Shown in pieces: positions 57,165-64,000 of a stretch of DNA of 64,000 bases. The stretch's first letter is position 1, and each line of letters starts with the position of its first letter. Under the pieces are notes generated by a model. It had not been told where the DNA came from. It did not search any database and saw only the letters and a list, made by a program, of their open reading frames with translations. The DNA is from Microbacterium sp. 11MF (lineage in GTDB: Bacteria; Actinomycetota; Actinomycetes; Actinomycetales; Microbacteriaceae): the NCBI RefSeq assembly GCF_000383475.1, contig NZ_KB911460.1, positions 310,001-374,000 of the forward strand, written 5' to 3'. The position numbers and the translations under genes are program-made.

Positions 57165-58909
57165 GAAGGCGCCGTCGACTGATCCTGGTCGCCGGCGCCC
57201 TCCTCCTCATCGGGACCGCTGCCGCGGCCGTGCACGTCGGTCGCTCGGCATGGGATCTCAAGGAGGCGCTTGATGTTGCAGGGGATGACGCCGCCATCGC
57301 GGTGAAGGCCGTCGGCTCGGGTGACATCGACGGCGCGGAGGCCGCGGCCGACCGGCTCGTCGACGGTATCTCGCACGAGATCCCGGACGACCCGGTCTGG
57401 TACGCGGCGGAGGCGCTCCCCGGAATCGGACCGAACCTCTCCGCGGCGCGACGCGCGGCGACCGCGATCGTCGATGTGGCGGACGACGTCGCTCCCGCCG
57501 TCCTCGACACGGCACGCGGCCTCGAGGGCGCCGACGCCGCGGGAGCGGTCCGCGTCCTGCGACACGCAGCTCCGGCCCTCACCCGCGCGGCGGCGGCGCG
57601 CGACGATGTCGCGGAGGATCTCGCCGACATCGACCGGAACGCCCTCTTCCCGCAGCTGGCGAACGGTGTCGGCCGTGTCGTCGACGCCCTCGACGACATC
57701 CAGCCGCTGACGGACGGTGCGGCGCAGGCGGCCGACCTGGTGCCGACGATCCTCGGTGCCGAGGGCGACCGGCGCATCCTGGTCGTCCTGCAGAACACCG
57801 CGGAACTGCGTACCGGGGGCGGAATCACGGGGACCTTCCTCGAGCTCCGAGCCCACGACGGCATCCTCACGCTCGGGGCGCAGCGCGACTCCTCGCAGTT
57901 CTCGCCGGCGGCATCCCCACTGACGGCGGTGCCCGCCGCGGAGGTGCGATCCCTGGGTGACGGGATCGGCCGCTACGTGCAGAACACGTCGATGACCGCG
58001 GACTTCCGGGTGACGGCTCAGCTCGCGTCGGCGTGGTGGCAGAAGTCGGGCGAGACGGCACCGGACGTCGTCGTCTCGATGGACCCCGTCGTCCTCTCCG
58101 CGATCCTCGGCGCCATCGGTCCGGTCGAGACGTCTGCCGGCGTCCTCGACCAGAAGAACGTCATCGACAGACTGCTCGTCGAGCCCTACCGGACGCTCGA
58201 CCAGGACGCCCAGGGACGTCTGTTCTCGGACGCCGCGGCCGCCGTGTTCACGGCCCTCACCGAACGGGCCCGTCCCGCCGCGATGATCCCCGGCCTCGCG
58301 GGAGCGGTCGAGGAGGGGCGGATCTCGGTCTGGAGTCGTCACCCCGACGAGCAGAAGGTCCTCGCCCGAACCGCGCTGGCCGGCCCGCTCGCGCGACAGG
58401 ACGCCGCCGGCCCGAACGCCTTCGCCGCCTACTTCAACGATGCGACGGGCGGCAAGCTCACCCCGTACCTGACGGTGGGACTCGCGACGCGCTCGGGGGT
58501 GTGTCGCGCCGACGGTCTCCGCGAGGTGGAGGTGGAGGTGTCCCTCGGCAGCACGCTGACGAAACGGGATGCCGAGACGTTGCCCGTCAGCGTCACCGGG
58601 GGCGGGTTCTACGGTGCCGCGGCAGGCGACATCGCCCCGACGGTCACGGTCGTCACGCCGCCGGGATGGTTCGCGGGTGGGGTGACGCTCGACGGCGCAG
58701 CCGCGGCATCCGTCGATGCCAGGGAGGACGGCCGTGTCCTCGTCACCCGTCGGGTCGACCTCGCACCGGGGGGATCGCACGTCCTGACGTTCCGATTCAT
58801 CGCCGGACCGGACGTCCCGTCCGGCGCGGCGACACCCGAGCTCCTCCACACTCCGTTGCTGAAGCGGGTCGACGTCGCCTCGTCGGATATCGGGTGTCCC
58901 GCCGCTTGA
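57161..58909 (+). CDS. DUF4012 membrane-anchored protein
   Basis: A 582-residue protein with an Arg-rich start, one N-terminal helix (residues 7-25) and a large extracytoplasmic part. LVVLQNTAELRTGGGITGTFLELRAHDG near 210-235 and the following SSQFSPAAS are the DUF4012 hallmark, then WWQKSGETAPDVVVSMDPVVLSAILGAIGPVE. DUF4012 genes are typical of actinobacterial exopolysaccharide and teichoic-acid loci and may assist polymer attachment, somewhat as LytR-CpsA-Psr proteins do; no reaction is proven. GTG start overlaps the previous stop (GTGA). A hairpin covers the end. Confidence 0.88.
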   Translation: MRRRRRLILVAGALLLIGTAAAAVHVGRSAWDLKEALDVAGDDAAIAVKAVGSGDIDGAEAAADRLVDGISHEIPDDPVWYAAEALPGIGPNLSAARRAATAIVDVADDVAPAVLDTARGLEGADAAGAVRVLRHAAPALTRAAAARDDVAEDLADIDRNALFPQLANGVGRVVDALDDIQPLTDGAAQAADLVPTILGAEGDRRILVVLQNTAELRTGGGITGTFLELRAHDGILTLGAQRDSSQFSPAASPLTAVPAAEVRSLGDGIGRYVQNTSMTADFRVTAQLASAWWQKSGETAPDVVVSMDPVVLSAILGAIGPVETSAGVLDQKNVIDRLLVEPYRTLDQDAQGRLFSDAAAAVFTALTERARPAAMIPGLAGAVEEGRISVWSRHPDEQKVLARTALAGPLARQDAAGPNAFAAYFNDATGGKLTPYLTVGLATRSGVCRADGLREVEVEVSLGSTLTKRDAETLPVSVTGGGFYGAAAGDIAPTVTVVTPPGWFAGGVTLDGAAAASVDAREDGRVLVTRRVDLAPGGSHVLTFRFIAGPDVPSGAATPELLHTPLLKRVDVASSDIGCPAA

Positions 58910-58930
58910 GGTGAGGCCTCGCACCTCAAG
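58905..58930 (+). terminator. hairpin overlapping the DUF4012 stop codon
   Basis: CTTGAGGTG (58905-58913) and CACCTCAAG (58922-58930) pair perfectly around AGGCCTCG; the TGA stop is inside the left arm. Probable terminator of the LAxTG-DUF4012 unit, without a long T-tract. Confidence 0.6.
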
Positions 58931-59139
58931 ATCTCGCGAATGTCTATTCGGGAAGAGCGCTTTCCTCTAGCATTGAAGCGCCATCCCCCTACGGTTGCCG
59001 GGCCGTTCCCCAAGCGGTCTTGACGCGCATTGTCCCCAAACGTGTCCGTCTCTGGCATCCCGGATGGCTTCGCGGACCCCCTCCCGCCGCAGTCCCCACT
59101 GAACTGGCCCGAGGGGGTCCGCCCTTTCACGGGCGTTCG
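58931..59139. other. gene-free gap between convergent genes with promoter-like and box motifs
   Basis: About 210 bp lying 3' of both neighbours, yet it contains TTGTCCCC at 59030, a TTGACG-like hexamer and an AT-rich stretch near 58945-58980 as promoter regions of this locus do. It may mark a lost gene that once began here, or an unannotated small transcript. I see no open frame with coding character. Confidence 0.35.
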
Positions 59140-61602
59140 TCAGCGGCCTTCGGTGTTGTCCGTGCCGCCGTCCTCGGCGCCGACGATCGCTTGGAGTTTG
59201 GCGATCAGGTCGGTACGCGAGGTGGCGCCGATCCGGCGCCGGATGCGTGCGATGTGGTGCTCGGCGGTGCGCGGCGAGATGAAGATGGCCTCGCCGATCT
59301 CGGCGTAGGTCATGCCGCGAAGGACGAGGCCCGCCACCTCACGCTCGCGCGCGCTCAGCAGGCCGCTGTCGCCGAGAGCCACGTCGTTGGTCGCGCTCCC
59401 TGGTGCCGCGCTCGGGTGGAGCGTCCGAGCGAACGCAGCGAGTCGGATCCCCGTTCGGCGATCGCGCGAGCGCTCCGACAGGGTGACGGCCAGGCGCGCG
59501 CCCTCCCACCCGAGGCCCATCTCCGCCATGCGCGACGCGACCTCTTCGATGCGTTCCGCGGCGCCCTCGTCGACCCGGTTGCGCGACCACTCGGTGGCTG
59601 CCGCCGACAGGGCCCCCGCAAGTCGCGACCCGCGCGCGACGGCGGAGAGCGTCCGCACCGTCTGCGCTTGCCCGTGCGGGTCCCGCGCGAGCATCGCTCG
59701 CTGGAAAGAGGACCACGTCAGGGGCACCGACCACATCAGCGGGTCCCCGAGGCCGTGGAGGATCCCGGTCAGCGTCTCGAGTGCGGGTGCCACCCGCTCG
59801 GAGTCGTCCAACACCGGAGCGGTCTCGATGAACTCGCGCAGGGGGTGGAGGAGGAAGAGGTCCGGTTCTACGTGACGGACGTCATCCCGCACCCGCATCC
59901 ACAGGGCACGCAGCTCGTCGAGCGAACCGTACCGTCGCACGTGGGCGAGCATGACGGCGTCGCGGACGAGGATCTCGCGACTGCTCAAGGGGAGGAACGA
60001 GGCATCCACATCCGCCAACCGGGCGGCCGACTCCTCGGGATGCTGCCGGTGCACGGCGACCCACGCGGCCCAGAGCAGCAGCCGCGAGCGCGCCCACGGG
60101 CCGCCGTGGTCGTCCATGAGCGCATCGCCGAGGATGTTCGCAGCGGTCTGCAGTTCGCCGAGGTTGATGGCGCCGATCGCGGCGATCACGGCTGGCAGCT
60201 CGGGCACCGGGCCGCGCTCCCCGGAATCCCCGTAGGTCTCGCTCGCGCGGATGAGTTCGTCGAACGCGCCGCCAGCCGGCCAGGTGAGCGACGCGGCCAG
60301 GCCCCGCATCAGCTTGGCGTGCGCCACCCTCAGCGTCGTCGGGACGCCTCCGGTACCCGCGTTCAGTCGTTCGACCGCGTCGAGCAGCGGACCGGGGTCG
60401 CCTATGCCGAACGAAGCCAGGGCCCCGTGTGCGTAGAGAAGGAAGTCGTGACCGGGCTGGGCGCGGTAGGTCATGGCGCTCGCGCGAAGGAATCCGCGCG
60501 CACTCCACGCCGAGCCGAGGATGCGGAGCGCTTCGCTGTGATCGTCGCCCTCCGCCGACAGGGCGACGGCGTCGACGAGGGAGGCGGCCTCGTCGATGTC
60601 GCCTCGGTCCCACGCCATCCGCGCCTTCCTGAGCGCGATGCGGTTCGGATCCGCCCCAGCGGCGAGCGCCGCGTCGTAGAGTTCCGTGGCTCGGGCGAAG
60701 TCGTAGGTCGCGGCCTGGTCCGCGTGAGCCTGGAGGACCCGGGCCAGACGCGCGTCGACGTGGCCGCCGAGCGACGATGCCACCTCGGCATCCAGCGACG
60801 GGATCGACGACGTGTCGAGCAGGTCGATCAACTGGGCGACAGGCGTCGTCCGGGTGACGGTCGTCCGGACGATCGGCACGGGGCGACCTCCGCGAAGCAG
60901 GAGTCCTTCGGCATGTCCGACGGCGAGCGCGGCCGCCACTGCGTCGTCTGTCGCTGCTGGCAGATCTTCGTCGCCGCCGAGGCTCGCGCGGCGGACGACG
61001 GCGGCGACGGGTGGCTCGAGCGTGTCGAGGCGCAGCGCGATCACCTCTCCGACGGCGCGGATGACGCGCTCGTGCGAAGGGTCGCGGCAGTAGCCGTCAC
61101 CGTGCGCGGCGAGTGCCTGCTTGACGAGCCAGGTCACGGATGCCGCCATCCGGACGATCGCTCCGATGCACCCCGGGTCGATCGACCGGCCGGCCTGCTC
61201 GACGGCGCGGACGACGTCTTCGGTGTCGACCTGCCCCACAGCCAGAGCCGGTCTGGACTGCTCGATGCGTCGGATCAGTGCCGTCAGCGCCGGTGTCCAC
61301 GGCCACGGGCGGCAGCTGACGACGAGTCCCGCGCCCGGGTCGTCGAGGTGCCGGTCGAGGACACGGATCTGGTCATCGGTCAGGAGGTGCGCGTCGTCGA
61401 CGAAGAGGGTGTCCTCGACGTGCGAGACCCGTCGGGATATCTCGTCGAGGAGGGGGCTCTTGTCGGAACCCGCGGGGCCGACCACCACGAGACGGGCGGG
61501 GCGGTTCTCCGAGCTCAGTTCCTCTTCGACGTGGGTCAAGGCGAGTTGCGGCCACAGCAGAAGGGAAGGCGGAAGACCGGCGGACATCGCAGCCAGTGCC
61601 AT
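59140..61602 (-). CDS. large LuxR-family regulator with degenerate STAND-type ATPase domain
   Basis: An 820-residue regulator. The N terminus has an ATPase-like region with VVVGPAGSDKSPLLDE near residue 45, where Asp replaces the last glycine of a P-loop, and TLFVDDAHLL as Walker B. A long helical, TPR-like middle follows. The C-terminal LuxR helix-turn-helix has LLSAREREVAGLVLRGMTYAEIGEAIFISPRTAEHHIARIRRRIG. ATG 61602 is chosen because GGGGAAGGGGAACG lies directly before it. The gene flanks the glycan locus and is the best candidate regulator for the GGGGACA boxes; ligand unknown. Confidence 0.88.
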   Translation of the reverse strand: MALAAMSAGLPPSLLLWPQLALTHVEEELSSENRPARLVVVGPAGSDKSPLLDEISRRVSHVEDTLFVDDAHLLTDDQIRVLDRHLDDPGAGLVVSCRPWPWTPALTALIRRIEQSRPALAVGQVDTEDVVRAVEQAGRSIDPGCIGAIVRMAASVTWLVKQALAAHGDGYCRDPSHERVIRAVGEVIALRLDTLEPPVAAVVRRASLGGDEDLPAATDDAVAAALAVGHAEGLLLRGGRPVPIVRTTVTRTTPVAQLIDLLDTSSIPSLDAEVASSLGGHVDARLARVLQAHADQAATYDFARATELYDAALAAGADPNRIALRKARMAWDRGDIDEAASLVDAVALSAEGDDHSEALRILGSAWSARGFLRASAMTYRAQPGHDFLLYAHGALASFGIGDPGPLLDAVERLNAGTGGVPTTLRVAHAKLMRGLAASLTWPAGGAFDELIRASETYGDSGERGPVPELPAVIAAIGAINLGELQTAANILGDALMDDHGGPWARSRLLLWAAWVAVHRQHPEESAARLADVDASFLPLSSREILVRDAVMLAHVRRYGSLDELRALWMRVRDDVRHVEPDLFLLHPLREFIETAPVLDDSERVAPALETLTGILHGLGDPLMWSVPLTWSSFQRAMLARDPHGQAQTVRTLSAVARGSRLAGALSAAATEWSRNRVDEGAAERIEEVASRMAEMGLGWEGARLAVTLSERSRDRRTGIRLAAFARTLHPSAAPGSATNDVALGDSGLLSAREREVAGLVLRGMTYAEIGEAIFISPRTAEHHIARIRRRIGATSRTDLIAKLQAIVGAEDGGTDNTEGR

Positions 61603-61954
61603 CGCGTTCCCCTTCCCCTGGACGGAACGAGCAGACACCCGTCGACGATGTTCCGGCGTCACACCGCTCACCCGTGCACCCGAGCCCAGATTCGGGTCCG
61701 ACCCGGGGTTTCCCGCCTACGGCGAGGTTGTGCGAAATCTACCACCGCCCCCACTCCGCGCGGGGCGGAATGTGAAAACAGTGGAGTGTGTGGTATCGGG
61801 GTCGTCGAGTGGAAGGCTTGCGGCGCCGTGCGTAGGTCAGGCTCACCTAACCGATTTTTCCTCACCTGACCGGGGAGAAAAGGCGGAACTTAGGCTGTCC
61901 GAACCGCGGGGGTCAGCGCGTACTCTCGAGCCACGACCACTGAAGGAGGCTCTC
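61603..61954. promoter_or_regulatory. divergent region between LuxR-type regulator and DUF1540 gene
   Basis: About 350 bp without a gene. It holds a DtxR/IdeR-like iron box at 61832 and an A/T-rich tract (CCGATTTTTCCTCACC) just after it. A TTAGGC half-site near 61889 may be a second weak metal-regulator contact. The region nearest the LuxR start, 61620-61800, shows no clear motif. Confidence 0.5.
61832..61850 (+). promoter_or_regulatory. DtxR/IdeR-type iron box
   Basis: GTAGGTCAGGCTCACCTAA matches the 19-bp actinobacterial iron-box consensus TTAGGTTAGGCTAACCTAA at 16 positions, with both inner half-sites AGGT and ACCT intact. It lies 105 bp before the DUF1540 ATG. Expected effect: repression of that transcript when Fe(II) is plentiful. 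Confidence 0.7.
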
Positions 61955-62257
61955 ATGAGCACCACTCTCGACGACCTGCCCCGCGTGTCCGAGTGCAATG
62001 CCCTCGGCTGCTCGTACAACGACCATTCGCACTGCCACGCCGCCGCGGTGACCATCGGCGGGACGCCCGGTGACGCCGAGTGCGCCACGTTCATCCCCCT
62101 CGGCACGAAGGGCGGCCTCGACAAGGTCGTCAGTCACGTCGGCGCCTGCCAGCGCGCCGAGTGCGTCTTCAACTCGTCGCTCGAGTGCACCGCCGCGACG
62201 GTGCGCGTGGGGCCCGGAGCGGAGTCGGCCGACTGCCTCACGTACCAGGCCGCCTGA
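61955..62257 (+). CDS. DUF1540 cysteine-rich metal-binding-type protein
   Basis: A 100-residue protein with two DUF1540 repeats. Each has four Cys in the order C-x4-C-x7-C-x14/15-C: ECNALGCSYNDHSHCHAAAV ... AECATF and ACQRAECVFNSSLECTAATV ... ADCLTY. A His pair (HSHCH) adds potential ligands. Such modules probably bind Zn or Fe. TGAAGGAGG is a near-perfect Shine-Dalgarno sequence, indicating strong translation. An iron box upstream predicts iron-dependent expression. The stop overlaps the possible CTG start of the next gene. Molecular role unknown. Confidence 0.9.
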   Translation: MSTTLDDLPRVSECNALGCSYNDHSHCHAAAVTIGGTPGDAECATFIPLGTKGGLDKVVSHVGACQRAECVFNSSLECTAATVRVGPGAESADCLTYQAA

Positions 62258-63201
62258 CACCCGCCCTCGCGCGAGCCTACTTCGCGATCCAGGCGGCTGC
62301 CGGCGCGCTGTGGTGGGTCGCCGTCTTCACGGTGCCGGTCGTCCGTGAGGCGACGCTCGGGAGCATCGATCCGTTCGTGATGGCGAGCCTCGATATCCCT
62401 TTCTTCGTGATCGCCTCGGCGATCGCGGCGGCGGGGATCCGCGCCGCCGCCGTCATCGCCATGGGCTGGACGCTGCTCGTCACCGTCTTCCTCGCTCTCT
62501 TCGCCGTGGTGACGACGGAGGCGGGATGGGGTGCCGTCCTCATGACCGCGGCGGCCGCGGCATCCGTTGTCGCCGCCACCGTCATCGTCCGCGGGTCCCT
62601 TCCGACGCACCGGCTCATGGTGGGCCCCTTCCGGATCCGCCCCGCGTCGCCGGGAGCGACGGTGCGTCGCCACGTCGGAGCGACGGCCCTGCAGATCGTC
62701 GTGTTCTGGGGCCTGGCGCTCGGGGTTGTTCCCGCGGTCATCGTCTGGATCGAGACGAGATGGATGCTGCACGTGCCGGTACCTGCCGGGGCGCGTGGCG
62801 CCGGTGTCGCCCTCTTCACCGTTGCGAGTGCCGTCGGGTTGTGGTCCGGCGCTGTGATGTCGACGCAGGGTGAGGGCACGCCGCTGCCGATCGCGACGGC
62901 GCGGCGCCTCGTGATCCGCGGCCCCTACCGTTTCGTCCGCAACCCGATGGCGGTCGCGGGCATCGCACAGGGCGTCGCGGTCGGGATGATGCTCTCGTCG
63001 TGGCTGGTGGTGCTCTACGCCGCCTGCGGCTCCGTCGTGTGGAACGCGGCGATCCGCCCGCATGAGGAGCGCGACCTCGAGGCGCGGTTCGGAGATGAGT
63101 TTCTGCGGTACCGGGAGCGGGTGCGGTGCTGGGTGCCGCGTCTGACACCGGTCGCGGTCGATCAGCCCGCGGCTTCTCCGGCGGGGGCCTCCGCCGAGTA
63201 G
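62254..63201 (+). CDS. ICMT/PEMT-like membrane methyltransferase family protein
   Basis: About 315 residues with roughly seven hydrophobic segments. The C-terminal part has RRLVIRGPYRFVRNPMAVAGIAQGVAVGMML and PHEERDLEARFGDEFLRYRERVRCWVPRL, the SAM-binding pattern of isoprenylcysteine carboxyl methyltransferase-like (PEMT/NnrU) proteins. The N terminus is a problem: no ATG, GTG or TTG precedes the first helix until far inside the DUF1540 gene, while a CTG overlaps its stop (CTGA), so I propose CTG. Likely coupled to, and iron-regulated with, DUF1540. Substrate unknown. Confidence 0.75.
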   Translation: MTPALARAYFAIQAAAGALWWVAVFTVPVVREATLGSIDPFVMASLDIPFFVIASAIAAAGIRAAAVIAMGWTLLVTVFLALFAVVTTEAGWGAVLMTAAAAASVVAATVIVRGSLPTHRLMVGPFRIRPASPGATVRRHVGATALQIVVFWGLALGVVPAVIVWIETRWMLHVPVPAGARGAGVALFTVASAVGLWSGAVMSTQGEGTPLPIATARRLVIRGPYRFVRNPMAVAGIAQGVAVGMMLSSWLVVLYAACGSVVWNAAIRPHEERDLEARFGDEFLRYRERVRCWVPRLTPVAVDQPAASPAGASAE

Positions 63202-63965
63202 ACCTCGACGGCGTCGTCGGCCAGCACGAACTGCAGACGGGTGCCGATGGCGAACTTCTCGCGCAGGGCGGCCGGCGTGGTGCTCGACACCACCAGGCTC
63301 GATGCCGGCGCGAAGGGCTCTGCTGCGCAGCTCGTGTACCAGGCTCCCGACCACCCGTCCTCGGGGGAGGCGCTCCAGGCTTCGTCCGGCAGGATCTGCA
63401 GGCACCGCGCCTTGACGCCGTCGCCGGTGTCGTAGTGGGCGACGATCGGTGTCATGCCCGCGAGTGCGCGGTAGATGCGGCCGTCCTCGGGTGGAGCGCT
63501 CAGGACCTCGGGCCAGGCCCGTTCCGCGTCGAGGGGGAGCGACGTGACGTGGGTGACCTCGACGCCGGCAGGGCTCGTGGCCCCCGCGGTCAGGGTGGGG
63601 GAGCTCGCCGCCGCGGTGATGCCGACCGAGAGGGTGGCGACCGCCGCAAGGGATCCCGCCCACGCGAGGCCCGCCAGCAGGCGTCGCCGACCCGCATCGG
63701 TGCCGGTAGTTGCTCGTGCGGCGCGGAGGTCGGCGGCGACGGCGGCCGGAACGGTCGGTGCGGGAGGCGCCGACGGTCGAGGTGTCTGCTGTCGGGGTGC
63801 TTCTGGAACTCCGTCGACCACGGGCGGGCGATGTCTCTCGTCGCGGGCGCGCGTCTCGAGCTCGGCGAGCCGGCGTCGCGCGGGGGGATCGTCGTCCAGG
63901 CCGCCGCCCGGCCCGTACGCTCTGGCCTGCAGCGCGCGCAGCTCTGCGCTCAGGCCGTCGTCCAT
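63162..63965 (-). CDS. membrane-anchored protein of unknown function
   Basis: A 267-residue protein. Residues 1-95 are hydrophilic and disordered (Pro/Arg-rich) and presumably cytoplasmic; one transmembrane helix lies near 97-120, then a beta-rich external domain. Two cysteines (KARCLQILP and YTSCAAEPF) may form a disulphide outside. The 3' end overlaps the end of the convergent methyltransferase gene by 40 bp. The start ATG shares one base with the stop of the gene upstream (TGATG). The layout resembles anti-sigma-like or sensor proteins, but no family is recognised. Confidence 0.72.
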   Translation of the reverse strand: MDDGLSAELRALQARAYGPGGGLDDDPPARRRLAELETRARDERHRPPVVDGVPEAPRQQTPRPSAPPAPTVPAAVAADLRAARATTGTDAGRRRLLAGLAWAGSLAAVATLSVGITAAASSPTLTAGATSPAGVEVTHVTSLPLDAERAWPEVLSAPPEDGRIYRALAGMTPIVAHYDTGDGVKARCLQILPDEAWSASPEDGWSGAWYTSCAAEPFAPASSLVVSSTTPAALREKFAIGTRLQFVLADDAVEVYSAEAPAGEAAG

Positions 63966-64000
63966 CAGAGCCCGAGAGTCTCGGGGGCGACGGATCCCGC
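63965..64000 (-). CDS. 3' end of a gene running off the window
   Basis: Only the last eleven codons are present (ending SVAPETLGL then TGA). The stop shares a base with the next ATG, so this unknown gene is translationally coupled to the membrane-anchored protein and the two probably act together. Upstream sequence would be needed to name it; a sigma factor would fit the anti-sigma-like layout of its partner, but this is speculation. Confidence 0.5.
   Translation of the reverse strand, partial: AGSVAPETLGL

Overview
The window looks like a chromosomal segment of a high-GC actinobacterium of the family Microbacteriaceae, most likely Microbacterium or a close relative. This rests on the very high GC at third codon positions, frequent GTG starts, ATGA/GTGA stop-start overlaps, families typical of the group (ClpC, RadA, Hen1-Pnkp, TreS-Mak, circularly permuted ATP-grasp/transglutaminase, DUF3072), and a dense scatter of the heptamer GGATGCC/GGCATCC. 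No prophage, IS transposase or CRISPR array was seen. The assignment is inference; no database was searched.

Layout. 0.1-2.5 kb: three coupled paralogous DUF2975-like membrane proteins and a small XRE regulator, divergent from clpC (2.6-5.2 kb) across a region rich in inverted repeats. 5.2-6.2 kb: two GNAT acetyltransferases. 6.3-13.0 kb: an ethanolamine-type permease divergent from a five-gene operon (glutamine-synthetase-like ligase, class I amidotransferase-type hydrolase, aldehyde dehydrogenase, SDR, GntR regulator). It resembles a complete gamma-glutamylation route for ethanolamine or a related amino alcohol. 13.1-26.1 kb: membrane proteins, the ATP-grasp/alpha-E plus transglutaminase pair, an ArgA-like acetyltransferase, a candidate C-rich small RNA, radA, a hydrolase with a strong palindromic operator, a TRIC-type channel, lactate dehydrogenase, an MFS exporter and the 3' remnant of a DUF429 gene.

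26.2-36.1 kb: tRNA-Ser(CGA), the Hen1-Pnkp RNA-repair cassette, a zinc alcohol dehydrogenase, and a GH13 TreS-like enzyme with a maltokinase (trehalose/maltose to maltose-1-phosphate). 36.2-43.7 kb: a surface-polymer operon (phosphodiester glycosidase, GT2-GtrA fusion, DUF4956, VTC-domain protein, beta-helical lipoprotein), then a perfect 15-bp hairpin and a two-component system. 43.8-45.5 kb: a membrane protein gene split by an in-frame TAG, an ElaA-like acetyltransferase and a DHFR-fold protein.

45.5-61.6 kb: a cell-surface glycan locus. It has two divergent glycosyltransferase operons, a Gfo/Idh/MocA dehydrogenase, a DegT/DnrJ/EryC1 protein that lacks the PLP lysine, a WecG/TagA-type glycosyltransferase, an LAxTG-anchored protein, a DUF4012 protein and a large LuxR-type regulator. 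Intergenic stretches here carry repeated GGGGACA-type boxes, including a nested palindrome near 56.34 kb. 61.8-64.0 kb: a DUF1540 cysteine-rich protein behind a DtxR/IdeR-like iron box, an ICMT-like membrane methyltransferase apparently starting at CTG, and a membrane-anchored protein whose 3' end overlaps it.

Most worth a second look: the amine-utilisation operon, the GGGGACA box system, the lysine-less aminotransferase homologue, the iron box before DUF1540, the amber-split gene, the 63-bp palindromic element present twice (once at a truncated DUF429 gene), and the GGATGCC heptamer that overrides codon choice.
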